64,000 nt of DNA, from NCBI GenBank assembly GCA_014204435.1, contig JACHLF010000004.1, forward strand, positions 186,001 through 250,000, given 5' to 3'. The notes beneath the pieces were generated by a model. It was given only the letters and a program-made list of their open reading frames with translations. It ran no database searches and was not told where the DNA came from. The translations under genes and the position numbers were made by a program. This DNA is from Mycobacteroides chelonae. GTDB lineage: Bacteria > Actinomycetota > Actinomycetes > Mycobacteriales > Mycobacteriaceae. Shown here one piece after another: positions 43,368 to 52,671 of the stretch (its first letter is position 1; each line of letters starts with the position of its first letter).

Positions 43368-46300
43368 TCACTCCCGCGGTGATGTGGGAGCGAAGGCCTC
43401 GTCGATGATTTCCTGCTGCTCGACGGCGTGCACCTTCGAGGAGCCGGATGACGGTGCCGACATGGCTCGCCGGGAGATCTTGGTCAGGCCCGTCAGGCGC
43501 GGTACCACCTCCGGCAGGTTCAGGCCGAAGGTCGGCCAGGCACCCTGGTTGGCGGGCTCTTCCTGGATCCAGATGTACTGCGTGCCATCCGGATACCGCC
43601 CAAGTGTCTCCTCCAGGCGATAGCGCGGGATCGGGTAGAGCTGCTCGATGCGCACGATCGCGATGTCTTCGCGCTTGTCGGCGTTCTTACGCGCCAGCAG
43701 GTCGTAGTACAGCTTTCCGCTGGTCAGCAGGATCCTGCGGACCTTGCTGCGATCGCCGACGCCGTCCTCATAGGTGGCCTCTTCAAGTACCGAACGGAAC
43801 TTGCGATCGGTGAAGTCCTTGATATCGCTGACCGCCGCCTTGTTGCGCAGCATGGACTTTGGCGTGAACACCACCATGGGCCGGGTGATGCCGTCCAGGG
43901 CATGACGACGCAACAGGTGAAAGTAGTTGGCGGGCGTCGACGGCATGGCCACCGTCATCGATCCCTCAGCGCACAACTGCAGGAATCGCTCGATGCGGCC
44001 GGAGGTGTGATCGGGGCCCTGTCCCTCATGGCCGTGGGGGAGTAGCAGCACCACTTCGGAGAGCTGACCCCACTTGGCCTCGCCGGAGGAGATGAACTCG
44101 TCGATGATGGACTGCGCGCCGTTGACGAAGTCGCCGAACTGCGCCTCCCACAACACCATTGCATCGGGATTGCCGACAGAATAGCCGTACTCGAAGCCCA
44201 GTGCCGCGTACTCCGACAGCGCCGAGTCGTGCACCACGAGACGTCCGCCGGTGGGGTTGCCCTCGGCGTCGACCCCGACCAGTTGTAGCGGGCTGAACTC
44301 GTTGCCGTTGTGCCGGTCGATGATCATCGCGTGGCGCTGGGTGAAGGTGCCGCGCTTGGAATCCTGGCCGGACAGCCGCACTACCTTGCCCTCGGCAACC
44401 AGTGTGCCGAAGGCAAGTAGTTCACCGAAGGCCCAGTCGACCTTGCCTTCGTATGCCATCTCGCGGCGCTTCTCGAGCACCGGCTTGACGCGCGGATGCA
44501 CGCTGAAGTCCTCGGGTACCGCCAGGAATGCGTCACCGATGCGCTGCAGCAGCGCCTTGTCGACGGCGGTGACCAGCTTCTGCGGCAGCTGCTGATCCTC
44601 TTCCACCGACTCGCTGGGTCGCTGCTGGTACTTCTCCAGGTCCCTTACCTCGTTGAAGACCCGCTCCAGCTGGCCCTGGTAATCGCGCAGGGCGTCTTCG
44701 GCTTCCTTCATCGAGATGTCGCCTCGGCCGATCAGAGCCTCGGTGTAGGTCTTACGCACACCGCGCTTAGTGTCGATGACCTCGTACATCTGCGGGTTGG
44801 TCATCGAGGGGTCGTCGCCCTCGTTGTGGCCGCGCCGGCGGTAGCAGACGAGGTCGATGACGACGTCCTTGTTGAACTTCTGCCGGAAGTCGACGGCCAG
44901 TCGTGACACCCAGACGCATGCCTCCGGGTCGTCCCCGTTGACGTGGAAGATCGGTGCACCAATCATTTTCGCGACATCGGTGCAGTATTCGGTGGACCGG
45001 GAATGCTCCGGTGCCGTGGTGAAACCGATCTGGTTGTTGACCACGATGTGGATGGTGCCGCCGGTGCGATACCCGGGCAGGTTGGCCAGATTCAGGGTTT
45101 CGGCGACCACGCCCTGGCCCGCGAACGCGGCGTCACCGTGCAGCATCAGCGGTAAGACGGTGAAGCGGCCGCCGTCGGTGCCCACGTCGAGGACATCTTG
45201 CTTGGCGCGCACCAGACCTTCCAGCACCGGATCGACGGCCTCCAGGTGTGACGGGTTGGCCGTCAGAGAGACCTCAATGTCGTTGTCGCCGAACATCTGG
45301 ATGTAGGTGCCGGAGGCCCCCAGGTGGTACTTGACGTCTCCGGAGCCGTGGGCGAGCGCCGGATTCAGGTTGCCCTCGAACTCGGTGAAGATCTGCGAGT
45401 ACGGTTTGCCGACAATGTTGGCGAGAACGTTGAGGCGGCCTCGGTGTGGCATGCCGATGACCACCTCATCGAGGCCGTGCTCTGCGCTCTGGTCAATGAC
45501 GGCATCCATCATGGGGATGACGCCCTCGGCGCCCTCCAGTGAGAAGCGCTTCTGCCCAACGTATTTGGTGGCAAGGAAGGTCTCGAATGCCTCGGCCGCG
45601 TTGAGCTTGGACAGGATGTACTTCTGCTCGGCGACGGTGGGCTTGTCGTGCTTGACCTCGATGCGTTCCTGCAGCCACTTCTGCTGCTCGGGCTCAAGGA
45701 TGTGGGTGTATTCCACCGCGGCATGCCGGCAGTACGCGTCGCGCAGCACCGAGAGCACGTCGCGCAGCTTCATGTACTCCTGGCCCTTGAACCCGGAGAC
45801 CTTGAACTCGCGGTCCAGGTCCCACAGCGTCAGGCCGTGGCTGAGTACATCCAGGTCGGGATGGCTGCGAAAGCGCGTCTTGTCCAGGCGCAGCGGGTCG
45901 GTATCGGCCATGAGGTGGCCCCGGTTACGATATGCCGCAATCAGTTCCAGCACGCGGGCGTTCTTGTCGACGATCGAGTCCGGGTTGTCGATGCGCCAGC
46001 GCACCGGCTCATACGGGATGCCCAGCTCGCGGAAGATGTCATCGAAGAAGTCGTCGGAAAGCAGCAGCTGATGCACCGTGCGTAGGAAGTCGCCCGACTC
46101 GGCGCCCTGGATGATCCGGTGGTCGTAGGTGGACGTCAGCGTCATGTGCTTGCCGATGCCCAGATCGGAGATGCGTTCTTCACTGGCGCCCTGGAACTCG
46201 GCGGGGTACTCCAGCGCACCCGCGCCGATGATGGCGCCCTGGCCGCGCATGAGGCGCGGCACCGAATGCACGGTGCCGATGGTGCCGGGGTTGGTCAGCG

Positions 46301-47045
46301 AGATGGTGACCCCGGAGAAGTCCTCGGCTGTCAGCTTGCCGTCCCTGGCCCGGCGCACGATGTCCTCGTAGGCGGCGATGAATTGGCCGAATCCCATTGC
46401 TTCGCAGCCCTTGATGGCGGCTACGACCAGGGTGCGGTTGCCGTCCTTGCCGGGCAGGTCAATGGCCAGGCCCAGGTTCACGTGTGCGGGGGTGATCGCG
46501 ACCGGCTTGCCGTCCACTTCGGCGAAGTGCCGATTCATGTTCGGGAAGTCCTTGATGGCCTGGACGATGGCGTAACCCAGCAGATGGGTGAAGGAGATCT
46601 TGCCGCCGCGGGTGCGCTTGAGGTGGTTGTTGATGACGATGCGATTGTCGATCATCAGCTTGGCGGGAATGGCCCGTACGCTCGTGGCCGTCGGGATTTC
46701 CAGTGAGGCCGACATGTTCTTGACGACGGCGGCCGCAGCGCCCCGCAGCACCTGGGTTTCGTCACCCTCGGCAGTCGGTAGGGAAGCCGCGGCGGCGGCC
46801 TTGGGAGCTGGTGCTGGTGCGGCCGGTGCCGGAGCGGGTGCGGGTGCGGGTGCGGGTGCGGGTGCGGGTGCTGGAGCGGGTGCGGCGGTCTGGCCGTTGG
46901 AAATATCGGTCGCCGGCTCAGCCACGTAGTCGGCCAGGAATTCGTGCCAGCTGGAGTCCACCGAGGACGGGTTTTCCTTGAATCGCCGGTACATTTCTTC
47001 GACCAGCCATTCGTTCTGCCCGAATTGTGGATTTGAACCGTTCAC
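43368..47045 (-). CDS. kgd: Multifunctional 2-oxoglutarate decarboxylase/dehydrogenase (E1 with E2-like domain)
   Basis: A 1225-residue central-metabolism enzyme that decarboxylates 2-oxoglutarate with thiamine diphosphate and supplies succinyl groups in the TCA cycle. Order: N-terminal E1 segment ([25 protein letters not shown]), an Ala-Pro linker (about 52-82), an E2-like acyltransferase domain (about 110-350) with TYDHRIIQG, then the ThDP domains with [10 protein letters not shown] (about 535) and [14 protein letters not shown] (about 740), and the C-terminal E1 domain ending near [17 protein letters not shown] 47045 gives the length recalled for Rv1248c (about 1231). The frame stays open to 48386, but the extension crosses another gene and is not coding. 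Confidence 0.95.
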   Translation of the reverse strand: MNGSNPQFGQNEWLVEEMYRRFKENPSSVDSSWHEFLADYVAEPATDISNGQTAAPAPAPAPAPAPAPAPAPAPAAPAPAPKAAAAASLPTAEGDETQVLRGAAAAVVKNMSASLEIPTATSVRAIPAKLMIDNRIVINNHLKRTRGGKISFTHLLGYAIVQAIKDFPNMNRHFAEVDGKPVAITPAHVNLGLAIDLPGKDGNRTLVVAAIKGCEAMGFGQFIAAYEDIVRRARDGKLTAEDFSGVTISLTNPGTIGTVHSVPRLMRGQGAIIGAGALEYPAEFQGASEERISDLGIGKHMTLTSTYDHRIIQGAESGDFLRTVHQLLLSDDFFDDIFRELGIPYEPVRWRIDNPDSIVDKNARVLELIAAYRNRGHLMADTDPLRLDKTRFRSHPDLDVLSHGLTLWDLDREFKVSGFKGQEYMKLRDVLSVLRDAYCRHAAVEYTHILEPEQQKWLQERIEVKHDKPTVAEQKYILSKLNAAEAFETFLATKYVGQKRFSLEGAEGVIPMMDAVIDQSAEHGLDEVVIGMPHRGRLNVLANIVGKPYSQIFTEFEGNLNPALAHGSGDVKYHLGASGTYIQMFGDNDIEVSLTANPSHLEAVDPVLEGLVRAKQDVLDVGTDGGRFTVLPLMLHGDAAFAGQGVVAETLNLANLPGYRTGGTIHIVVNNQIGFTTAPEHSRSTEYCTDVAKMIGAPIFHVNGDDPEACVWVSRLAVDFRQKFNKDVVIDLVCYRRRGHNEGDDPSMTNPQMYEVIDTKRGVRKTYTEALIGRGDISMKEAEDALRDYQGQLERVFNEVRDLEKYQQRPSESVEEDQQLPQKLVTAVDKALLQRIGDAFLAVPEDFSVHPRVKPVLEKRREMAYEGKVDWAFGELLAFGTLVAEGKVVRLSGQDSKRGTFTQRHAMIIDRHNGNEFSPLQLVGVDAEGNPTGGRLVVHDSALSEYAALGFEYGYSVGNPDAMVLWEAQFGDFVNGAQSIIDEFISSGEAKWGQLSEVVLLLPHGHEGQGPDHTSGRIERFLQLCAEGSMTVAMPSTPANYFHLLRRHALDGITRPMVVFTPKSMLRNKAAVSDIKDFTDRKFRSVLEEATYEDGVGDRSKVRRILLTSGKLYYDLLARKNADKREDIAIVRIEQLYPIPRYRLEETLGRYPDGTQYIWIQEEPANQGAWPTFGLNLPEVVPRLTGLTKISRRAMSAPSSGSSKVHAVEQQEIIDEAFAPTSPRE
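46836..46871 (-). repeat. Six GGGTGC hexamers encoding the Ala-Pro linker of Kgd
   Basis: Six exact tandem copies (on the plus strand) encode an alternating Ala/Pro tract. Each unit adds one A-P pair, so slippage would change linker length without a frameshift. Confidence 0.85.
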
Positions 47046-47221
47046 GGCAGTCTTCGCCTCGCTCCGTCTCGTTCGATATTCAGTCCGTGTAGCGACCGGT
47101 ACCAGGCTAACGCGTCGCCATGTGGGCTGAGGTGTCACGGTGATATGACAGAGGCGACATCTTCGGCGCCACTGATGGCCCGGGGGGTGGCTACTCGGTG
47201 AACAGCCACTGCCCGACCTGG

Positions 47222-47977
47222 CTAGCTGGTGGGTGCCACCAACCGCAGCTGCACCGGCCATGCCGTGGGGGGCCGGCCAAAAGCATTGCGTGCATTGGTG
47301 ATTATTCGTTTGCCGATAAATCGGTTGCCACCCGCGCCGATGACGGCCCCGATGCCGGCCGGCAACAGCTTGCCGGCGGCCATGGCGCCCCGCTTCAGCG
47401 CGAACTTCTTGGTGAACCTTTTGAGCAGGGTGGCATTCACGTGACTCAGGGCAGGCATCGGCAGCGTCGAGGTGGCTTCGGCGAGCCAGCCCCCGCCGAT
47501 GGTGCGCTCCTTGCCGAGCACGTTCGAGACCGTCGTCTCGCCGTCTTCGCCCAATAGGACCGCCAGTACGAGAGTGTGCCGGTGCTCGATCTTGGCGAGC
47601 TCGATGTCGTGAACTGCCGCGAGTGCCAAAGTGAACAGCGACGTCGCCTCCAGGAACAGCACCGCTTCGCCGGCGGTGGCCGACAGCGCGGCCAGAGTCC
47701 CCACGCCGGGGAAGGCGGCGGCGGCACCGACCGCCGCGCCGCTTCCCATCACGGTCGCCAGGTATCGCTTCTCCAACATCGTGATGATGTCGGCGGGCGT
47801 GGCGTCGGGATGGGAGGCGCGCAGCTTTTGCACATACGCGCGGACCGCGGGCTCCTGTACCTTGGTGCTCTGGTCCAGGATGAGCGAGAGCAGCTTGCCC
47901 GAGGCTCCGAGCTTGGGTTCCTTGCCCTTGCCTCCCAGAGCGAGCTGTCGCTGCGGTTCGGTGATGCGAGTGCTCAT
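47222..47977 (-). CDS. Hydrophobic protein of unknown function (Rv1249c-like)
   Basis: A 251-residue protein of a mycobacterial family I know only by position (Rv1249c). After a basic N-terminus ([18 protein letters not shown]), helices alternate with glycine-rich hydrophobic stretches: [20 protein letters not shown] (about 75-94), [20 protein letters not shown] (about 100-119), and [20 protein letters not shown] (about 205-224). The last resembles the glycine-zipper ends of EcsC-like membrane-associated proteins, a weak similarity. ATG 47977 follows GAAGGAAC. It lies upstream of kgd on the same strand, 176 bases away, so co-transcription is possible. Confidence 0.7.
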   Translation of the reverse strand: MSTRITEPQRQLALGGKGKEPKLGASGKLLSLILDQSTKVQEPAVRAYVQKLRASHPDATPADIITMLEKRYLATVMGSGAAVGAAAAFPGVGTLAALSATAGEAVLFLEATSLFTLALAAVHDIELAKIEHRHTLVLAVLLGEDGETTVSNVLGKERTIGGGWLAEATSTLPMPALSHVNATLLKRFTKKFALKRGAMAAGKLLPAGIGAVIGAGGNRFIGKRIITNARNAFGRPPTAWPVQLRLVAPTS

Positions 47978-48265
47978 CGGCGTGTTCCTTCAGTGCGGTG
48001 GGCTGGATGGGTCCACTGGTTGTGAGCGAAGTTTCGTCCTCACAGTAGTGAAGACGAACGGCCTCCGTGTTTCGTTCCTTCTGCGGGGACCAACGAGGGT
48101 GTTTTGCGCAACGTTTTGAGTGCTCGACATACGTATTCGCGCGGCGGCATGGCCGATTGACCGGTCGACGCCCGCGCGTGCGGCGAGCAAAGCCGACCAG
48201 CCGCATCAGACGCGGCTGGGTGAGATGCATCTCACATTTGTCGGAGGAAGGGAAGGTTTTGCGGC

Positions 48266-49549
48266 GTGCGCGTGCTGAGCACTGAGATGACTGCTGCCCG
48301 GAGTGAGACGACGACGGATGAACCGACGGACGCCCCCGCGCCAGTCGGTTCGGTCTCTCCCCCTGACACCCGACTGGGCAAGGCATGGCTGATCACCGTG
48401 TTGGGGGCCATGGTCGCCCTGGGACCGCTCACCATCGACATGTACCTGCCCGCCCTGCCCGACATCGGGTCAGATCTGCACGTCAACTCCACGCTTACGC
48501 AGCTGACGCTTACCGGAACGCTCGTGGGGCTGGGCTTGGGTCAGCTCCTCGTCGGCCCGTTATCGGATTCACTCGGTCGGCGACTGCCGCTGATCGCCGG
48601 CGCGGTTCTGCACGTCCTGGCTTCGCTGGCGATCACCATTGCCCCGAACATCGTGGTGCTGGGTGTGCTGCGGGCCATCGAAGGTATAGGTGCCGCGGCG
48701 GCCATGGTGGTGGCGATGGCCGTGGTCCGTGACCTCTACGCCGATAAGGCTGCCGCCACCGTGATTTCGCGGCTCACGCTGGTGATCGGTATCGCGCCCA
48801 TTCTGGCGCCGTCCCTGGGTGCGGCCGTGCTGGTGCACGGCTCGTGGCATCACGTCTTCGCGGCGCTGTCGGTTTTGGGCGTTCTGCTTTTGATCCTTGC
48901 CGTCGTGGCACTGCCGGAGACGCTGCCCCCGGCCGCGCGGCGTCCGCTACGGGTGGGGGCCATTCTGCGCACCTACCGCGATCTGCTGCGCGACAAGGTG
49001 TTCGTGGTTCTGGTTCTGGTTGCCGGACTCTCGCTGTCCGGCCTGTTCGCTTACATCTCGGGCGCTTCGTTTGTGCTGCAAGGTCAATACGGCATGAACC
49101 AGCAGGTGTTCGCGATCGCATTCGGAGCGGGTGCCATCGCCTTTGTCGCGGCCTCGCAACTGAACGTGGTGCTGCTCAAACGATTCGAACCGCAGCAGAT
49201 CGTGCAGTGGTGCCTGTTGTCGGCCCTCATCCCGGCGGTGGTGCTGCTGGTGCTGTCCTGGCTCGGAATCGGCGGTTTGGTCGGCTTCGTGGCTCCGGTG
49301 TGGACGTTGATGGCGCTGATGGGATTTGTCATCCCGAACGCGCCTGCGCTGGCCTTGTCCCGCCATGGTGAGGCGGCAGGCACCTCGGCCGCGGTGCTGG
49401 GTGCCGCTCAGTTCGGGGTGGGCGCGTTGATCGCTCCACTCGTGGGAGCCCTGGGTAACAACGCGCTCGCCGTGGCCGTCGTCATGATGATCGGGGTGGT
49501 GCTGGCTCTCGTGGGGCTGGCCGTCGTGAGAAATCGTGTCTCTGCCTGA
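48266..49549 (+). CDS. Bcr/CflA-family multidrug MFS transporter
   Basis: A 427-residue, 12-helix major facilitator of the DHA1 Bcr/CflA type, a proton-driven drug exporter. Helix 1 contains [20 protein letters not shown], the subfamily hallmark (about 51-70). Motif A is [17 protein letters not shown] (about 93-109), and the helix 4 motif is [14 protein letters not shown]. Start GTG 48266 is preceded by an AAGGGAAGG run. ATG 48287 (MTAARSE) is an equally fair choice. The gene overlaps the next transporter by 14 bases, so two exporters of different subfamilies are co-expressed. Confidence 0.88.
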   Translation: MRVLSTEMTAARSETTTDEPTDAPAPVGSVSPPDTRLGKAWLITVLGAMVALGPLTIDMYLPALPDIGSDLHVNSTLTQLTLTGTLVGLGLGQLLVGPLSDSLGRRLPLIAGAVLHVLASLAITIAPNIVVLGVLRAIEGIGAAAAMVVAMAVVRDLYADKAAATVISRLTLVIGIAPILAPSLGAAVLVHGSWHHVFAALSVLGVLLLILAVVALPETLPPAARRPLRVGAILRTYRDLLRDKVFVVLVLVAGLSLSGLFAYISGASFVLQGQYGMNQQVFAIAFGAGAIAFVAASQLNVVLLKRFEPQQIVQWCLLSALIPAVVLLVLSWLGIGGLVGFVAPVWTLMALMGFVIPNAPALALSRHGEAAGTSAAVLGAAQFGVGALIAPLVGALGNNALAVAVVMMIGVVLALVGLAVVRNRVSA

Positions 49550-51038
49550 CCGACCGCTAGATTCCGTAGCCGTGCAGGCCGAATACCCGCGACCGTGGAC
49601 GACGTTGTGGGTGGTGCTGTTCGGACTGTTCATGATTCTGCTCGACTCGACGATCGTGTCGGTCGCCAATCCGGCGATCAAGGCCGGTTTCGACGCCGAC
49701 TACACGGCGACGGTGTGGGTGACGAGCGCTTATCTGCTGGGTTATGTGGTGCCGCTGCTGGTCACCGGGCGACTCGGCGATCAATTCGGCCCGAGGTCCA
49801 TGTACCTGGCGGGGTTGGCGGTCTTCACCGGGGCCTCACTGTGGTGCGGGCTGGCCGGATCGATCGGCTGGCTGATCGCGGCACGGGTGGTGCAGGGGAT
49901 CGGGGCTGCGATGCTGACCCCGCAGACGTTGATGGTGGTGCAGCGGGTGTTCCCGCCGAAGCGGCGCGGTGCCGCCATGGGGGCGTGGGGCGCGGTCGCC
50001 GGGATCGCCACGCTGGTGGGCCCGGTCGCCGGTGGTGTGTTGGTCGACGGGTGGGGTTGGCAGTGGATCTTCTACGTCAATGTCCCGGTGGGCGTGCTGG
50101 GAATGATTCTGGGCGCCATCTACATTCCACGCATGCCGACGCATCGGCATCGGCTGGATCTGCTGGGCATGGCGCTCTCGGCTGTGGGCATGTTCGCATT
50201 CGTCTTCGCGCTACAAGAGGGCGAGAGCTTCCACTGGGCGCCGGGGGTGTGGGCGATGATGGCCGCAGGCCTGGCGGTGCTGGGTGTGTTCGTATGGTGG
50301 CAGTCGGCCAACAAAGGTGAGCCGCTGATTCCGTTGCGGTTGTTCGTGGATCGCAACTTCTCACTTGCCGGTGTCGGCATCGCGTCGATGAGCTTTTGCG
50401 TGATCTCCACCGGGCTGCCGATGATGTTCTATACCCAATTGGCGCTGGGCTTTTCGCCGACAAAGGCGGCGCTGACGCAGGCCCCGACGGCGATCGTGAG
50501 TGGAGTTCTGGCGCCACTGTCTGGTTGGCTCGTCGACCGGGTGCGTCCGTCGGTTCTGATCGGCGGCGGCATCTCGTTGATGATCTTCTCGACGGTGTGG
50601 TGGACCGCGCTGATGAGGCCCGATACGCAGATGTGGCAGCTCATGCTGCCCGCGGTGGGCATCGGTGCGGCCATGGCGTTCATCTGGGGCCCGTTGGCCA
50701 CCACTGCGACCCGGAACCTGCTACCGGCGGTGGCCGGCGCCGGCTCGGGTGTCTACAACACGCTGCGGCAGGTTGGTGGCGTGGTGGGCAGCTCGGCGAT
50801 GGGTGCGGTGATGACGGCGCGACTGGCCACCACGATGCCAGCGACGCCGTCCGGTTCTGTTCCCAGTGGCGTGTTGCCTGTCGCATTACGCGCGCCGTTC
50901 GCCGCGGCGATGTCCCAGTCGATGCTGCTGGGCATCGCCGCGTTGGGCATCGGTTTGGTGGCTGCGCTGTTCATGCGGCCTACCGGTTCACAGGTAGGTG
51001 CCGTGCCCCTCCACCACGTGGTCTCCGTCGAAGATTAG
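49536..51038 (+). CDS. DHA2-family (14-helix) MFS drug exporter, Rv1250-like
   Basis: A 500-residue EmrB/QacA-type transporter with about 14 membrane helices. Helix 1 motif FMILLDSTIVSVANPAI (about 31-47, D1 motif with the conserved Asp), motif A TGRLGDQFGPRSMYLAG (about 74-90), RVVQGIGAAML with the helix 4 Arg, and motif C in GPVAGGVLVDGWGWQWIFY (about 162-180). It is predicted to extrude hydrophobic drugs by proton antiport. GTG 49536 lies inside the end of the preceding exporter gene. The last 51 bases are also the 3' end of the convergent NTF2-like gene. Confidence 0.9.
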   Translation: MSLPDRPLDSVAVQAEYPRPWTTLWVVLFGLFMILLDSTIVSVANPAIKAGFDADYTATVWVTSAYLLGYVVPLLVTGRLGDQFGPRSMYLAGLAVFTGASLWCGLAGSIGWLIAARVVQGIGAAMLTPQTLMVVQRVFPPKRRGAAMGAWGAVAGIATLVGPVAGGVLVDGWGWQWIFYVNVPVGVLGMILGAIYIPRMPTHRHRLDLLGMALSAVGMFAFVFALQEGESFHWAPGVWAMMAAGLAVLGVFVWWQSANKGEPLIPLRLFVDRNFSLAGVGIASMSFCVISTGLPMMFYTQLALGFSPTKAALTQAPTAIVSGVLAPLSGWLVDRVRPSVLIGGGISLMIFSTVWWTALMRPDTQMWQLMLPAVGIGAAMAFIWGPLATTATRNLLPAVAGAGSGVYNTLRQVGGVVGSSAMGAVMTARLATTMPATPSGSVPSGVLPVALRAPFAAAMSQSMLLGIAALGIGLVAALFMRPTGSQVGAVPLHHVVSVED

Positions 51039-51341
51039 GACCTCGTTGACGAGGCCGCCCCTGTGGTTTCGGTAGTTGATGACGATCGCTGTGGCCCCCA
51101 CGTAGGTGCCGACGGGCTCGAAATGCAGATCCGGATTGCGGGTCAGCGCATCGGCCCAATAGCTGCGGATGGCGTCCTTGCCCGTGAAGACGCCCCCGGT
51201 TTCCGGGGCGATCTGGGCGCCGTAGGCGGAGGTGAAGACCGCGTCCGGGTGAAAGTGCGCCAGCACGGCGTCGATATCGTGCGCGTTCCATGCGGCGAAC
51301 CAGTCTCTGCTGAACTTCTCGGGGTCGACGGTGAGTGTCAT
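50988..51341 (-). CDS. NTF2/SnoaL-like protein
   Basis: A 117-residue cone-fold protein: FSRDWFAAWNAHDIDAVLAH, FHPDAVFTSAYG, GKDAIRSYWADAL, and the final beta strands ending VVEGHGTYL. This is the SnoaL/DUF4440 group of small polyketide-cyclase-like or ligand-binding proteins. No specific function can be read. The ATG lies in the stop of the FAD oxidase gene upstream (ATGA on this strand), so the two are one operon and may act on the same pathway. Its 3' end overlaps the opposite-strand exporter gene by 51 bases. Confidence 0.82.
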   Translation of the reverse strand: MTLTVDPEKFSRDWFAAWNAHDIDAVLAHFHPDAVFTSAYGAQIAPETGGVFTGKDAIRSYWADALTRNPDLHFEPVGTYVGATAIVINYRNHRGGLVNEVLIFDGDHVVEGHGTYL

Positions 51342-52666
51342 GGCCGTGCGCCGAACAGCACGGCGGGATTGAGGAATCCGGTGGGATCGAAGGCCTCTTT
51401 TACGGCACGCATGGCCGCGATGTCACCGGGTGTGCGCGCCATGCCGAGGTAGTCGCGTTTGAGAGTGCCGACGCCATGCTCGGAGCTGACATTGCCGCCC
51501 AGCTCGGCGATGAGCGTCATCATGGGCTGATACAACGCGGTGGAGTCGGGGCAGCGCAACACGTTCAAATGCAGGTTGCCCTCGCCGACGTGGCCGAACA
51601 GTACCGGTATCGCCTCGGCCACCTTGTCCGCGATCAGTGCGGTGGCGCGCTTTTCGAATTCGCCGATGTGCGTCAGCGGCAGTGCCACATCGAATTTCAA
51701 CGGCGGGCCGTAGGCGCCGAGTGCCTCGGCGATGGATTCGCGTACCTGCCATAGGCGTTCACGTGAGGTGACGTCCAAACCGACGGCAGCCTGCTCGGCC
51801 ACACCGGCGGCTTCGAGTGCCTCGGCCAGATCTTCGGTGGGGTCGTTATCTCGGGCCAGTTCGATGAGCAGCTGCCATGGGCCGTCGACCGGGCTGGGTA
51901 TCCCCAAGCGGGCGTCCATCAGCTCCAGTGCGGCGATGCCGTTGAGATCGCGGAAGATCCGGCTGGCCTGCACCAGCTCGTCCAGATCGGCGAACCCGGT
52001 GATCGCGGCGACGCTCCGTTTCGGGACCGGGTGCAAGCCCAGTTCGAGCGCGGTGATGACGCCGAGGGTGCCTTCGGCGCCAACGAACAGGCTGGTGAGG
52101 TCGTAGCCCGTGTTGTCGGCGCGGACATCGCTGTGGCGCTCCATGATTGAGCCATCCGGCAGGACGACCTCGAGTCCGATCACCTGTTCGCGCATGTTGC
52201 CGTATTGCACGGTGCGTAGGCCGCCTGCGTTGGTGGATGCCATGCCGCCGAGGGTGGCTGAATCGCGTGATCCGATGTCGACCCCGAATTGCAGGTTCTC
52301 TTTGGCCGCGGCCTGTTGCAGTGCGGCCAGGGTGACGCCGGAGCCGACGCGGACGCGTCGGTCGACGGTATCGATGGGGCCGATCTCGGCGAGGCGTTCG
52401 GTGGACAGCAGCACGTCGTTGCGCTCTGGCACGGTCCCGGCGACCATCGAGGTACGTCCGCCTTGAGTGGTGACGGCTTGTCCTTGTTCCTTGCAGACCA
52501 TCAAGATCGCGGCAACTTCCACGGCCGATCCGGGGCGCGCCAGTACGCTGGCCGCGCCGCTGTATCGGCCGGTGTGGTCGACGACCCGTCCGGCCAGCAC
52601 GTCGGAATCTGCGCTCACATATCGTTCACCGACGATCTGGACGAGGGCTTCGACGAGCGCAGACAT
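51338..52666 (-). CDS. FAD-linked oxidase, glycolate/D-lactate dehydrogenase type (GlcD-like)
   Basis: A 442-residue 2-hydroxyacid dehydrogenase-type flavoprotein (FAD_binding_4 plus FAD-oxidase C domain). FAD segment: VVDHTGRYSGAASVLARPGS then TTQGGRTSMVAGTVPE (about 60-80), and ATLGGMASTNAGGLRTVQYG (about 138). SLFVGAEGTLGVITALEL (about 190) is the core signature. C-terminal FGHVGEGNLHLNVL and SSEHGVGTLKRDYLG carry the metal and active-site His residues. It oxidises a D-2-hydroxyacid and passes electrons to an unknown acceptor. It is coupled to the NTF2-like gene. A second GlcD-like gene lies at 61635. Confidence 0.88.
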   Translation of the reverse strand: MSALVEALVQIVGERYVSADSDVLAGRVVDHTGRYSGAASVLARPGSAVEVAAILMVCKEQGQAVTTQGGRTSMVAGTVPERNDVLLSTERLAEIGPIDTVDRRVRVGSGVTLAALQQAAAKENLQFGVDIGSRDSATLGGMASTNAGGLRTVQYGNMREQVIGLEVVLPDGSIMERHSDVRADNTGYDLTSLFVGAEGTLGVITALELGLHPVPKRSVAAITGFADLDELVQASRIFRDLNGIAALELMDARLGIPSPVDGPWQLLIELARDNDPTEDLAEALEAAGVAEQAAVGLDVTSRERLWQVRESIAEALGAYGPPLKFDVALPLTHIGEFEKRATALIADKVAEAIPVLFGHVGEGNLHLNVLRCPDSTALYQPMMTLIAELGGNVSSEHGVGTLKRDYLGMARTPGDIAAMRAVKEAFDPTGFLNPAVLFGARP

Positions 52667-52671
52667 GGACC

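Noticed and set aside
46805..46890. Ala-Pro tract of Kgd as a sign of assembly error
   Set aside because: An Ala/Pro-rich linker is a regular feature of mycobacterial Kgd proteins. Only its exact length is uncertain.
47046..48386. The kgd frame stays open to 48386, giving a 1672-residue reading with a long N-terminal extension
   Set aside because: The extension crosses the oppositely framed Rv1249c-like gene and its composition is that of high-GC shadow coding. GTG 47045 gives the known length of Kgd.
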